A stretch of 64,000 bases of DNA, taken from Macrosoma leucophasiata. Taxonomy: Eukaryota > Arthropoda > Insecta > Lepidoptera > Hedylidae. Both the position numbers and the translations under genes were made by a program. Below, one piece after another: positions 63,196 through 64,000 of this stretch (position 1 is the first letter of the stretch; each line of letters opens with the position of its first letter). Under the pieces are notes generated by a model. It was not told where the DNA came from and searched no databases. It was given only the letters and a program-made list of their open reading frames with translations. The stretch spans positions 8,060,001 through 8,124,000 of the forward strand of contig JAWQUS010000022.1 in NCBI GenBank assembly GCA_036365455.1. The letters are read 5' to 3'.

Positions 63196-63273
63196 CTGTC
63201 AACAAAAATACACAAGGTGTTAGTAACATTTAAAAGAGGAGACATTCTACTGATATACATAAGTACATATTTA

Positions 63274-63575
63274 ACTGCCTCAGTAACCTAGTGGTAGCAG
63301 GCCACTACTAGTACTACGCCGGGGGTCCCGGGTTCGATTCCCGGGTAGGGGACTATAAGAGATAACGGTTTTAAATCCTTTATCTCTGGTTCTATTGGGA
63401 CTTTCCATTTTCTGGAAGTTTCCCAGTACCTCGGAGTTTGGTAATGTGCCCAGAGATGGCAACAGACTCGCCACCTGTTACATGGGCCGAAACGTAACCG
63501 GCGAATCGTGGGTGTTTGCATGTATGCTTGAATGCATGCATTTACCTCTGCCTACCCCTTTGGGGATTATTATTG
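63274..63575 (+). mobile_element. tRNA-headed SINE, family B
   Basis: CTGCCTCAGTAACCTAGTGG to CCTCTGCCTACCCCTTTGGG. ~80 bp upstream (gene sense) of exon 1. Confidence 0.85.
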
Positions 63576-63617
63576 TGTCTATTGTTATTCACCATAGTTT
63601 ATAATAGTAATTATTTC

Positions 63618-63835
63618 CAGAATCAGAATTAGAAACTCATTTATTCATTTAGGGTGACAGGCACCTCTTATGACACGTCAAAAACAAACAAAATAAATTA
63701 AAGCTAATAATTAATTGATATACATGTCAAACAAGATAAAAAATATATGTAAAGTCAAGAATATCACTAAGATAAAACTAAATGTAATAAACTAATGTAA
63801 AAGTATATCAGTAGAATGTCTCTTTTCCCCTTTCT
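63618..63835 (+). repeat. Dispersed repeat shared with 44142-44404
   Basis: CAGAATTAGAAACTCATTTA, GGGTGACAGGCACCTCTTAT, ATCACTAAGATAAAACTAAA. Probably an antisense 3' end of a non-LTR element; no coding sequence. Confidence 0.7.
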
Positions 63836-64000
63836 TCTTTTCTCTTTTCCATAACATATCATAAGCAATTCATGTAATCCCAAATCTACACAGATAAATA
63901 AAATTGGAGTGTCTATTTGTTATATTAAAATAACCGCTTTTTACTAAATGCATTTGTAACGTACACGGTACATATACCAAAACAACATTTTTTACAATTT

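Noticed and set aside
1..64000. CRISPR array, operon, riboswitch or bacterial-type system
   Set aside because: Spliced gene structure, SINEs and retroelements show eukaryotic nuclear DNA; the tandem arrays lack spacer-repeat architecture.

Overview
The window looks like lepidopteran (moth or butterfly) nuclear DNA: AT-rich, with long repeat-filled introns, GC-rich exons flanked by GT..AG splice sites, and a dense load of tRNA-headed SINEs, MITEs, RTE-type LINE tails and Helitron-like ends of the kind common in Lepidoptera. The order is inferred from repeat style and gene content; the species was not identified.

One host gene fills almost the whole window. It lies on the minus strand from the right edge (63195, first exon seen) to its stop codon at 3488-3490, and is the insect WDR62/MAPKBP1 homologue, a WD40-repeat scaffold. 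I resolved 26 coding exons. Their splice phases agree at every junction and their summed length is 6567 nt (2188 codons plus stop). Exons 1-8 (63.2-48.9 kb) encode the second half of the WD40 propellers; the N-terminal part and promoter lie beyond the right edge. Exons 9-17 (47.5-22.3 kb) encode a charged linker. Exon 18 is a 3.33-kb exon of low-complexity sequence (17.6-21.0 kb). Exons 19-26 (15.3-3.5 kb) encode the conserved tail, ending in the short helix that serves as the dimerisation region in WDR62.

Two exons have been tandemly copied. At 45.27-46.16 kb the 3' end of exon 10 and its donor are repeated with a ~111-bp period, and five copies carry both an AG acceptor and a GT donor around a 39-nt, phase 1-1 (in-frame) microexon. 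At 5.94-6.13 kb, downstream of exon 24, lie two decayed partial copies of that exon.

Inside intron 16, on the plus strand, sits a nearly full-length Ty3/mdg4-type LTR retrotransposon (22786 to about 29617) with long open gag-protease and pol frames. Its LTRs differ by one base that I could see, so the insertion is recent. The gag ATG lies inside the 5' LTR and the tRNA-Leu-like primer-binding site lies inside the gag reading frame.

The other introns are nested repeats: about 20 copies of one poly(A)-tailed SINE-like family (family A), two tRNA-headed SINE families (B and C), at least five MITE/TIR families, fragments of two LINE families, a ~950-bp near-palindrome (53.9-54.85 kb), and tandem arrays, one of them made of GCGCATGC palindromes. 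I found no bacterial-type genes, CRISPR arrays, rRNA or convincing functional tRNA genes.
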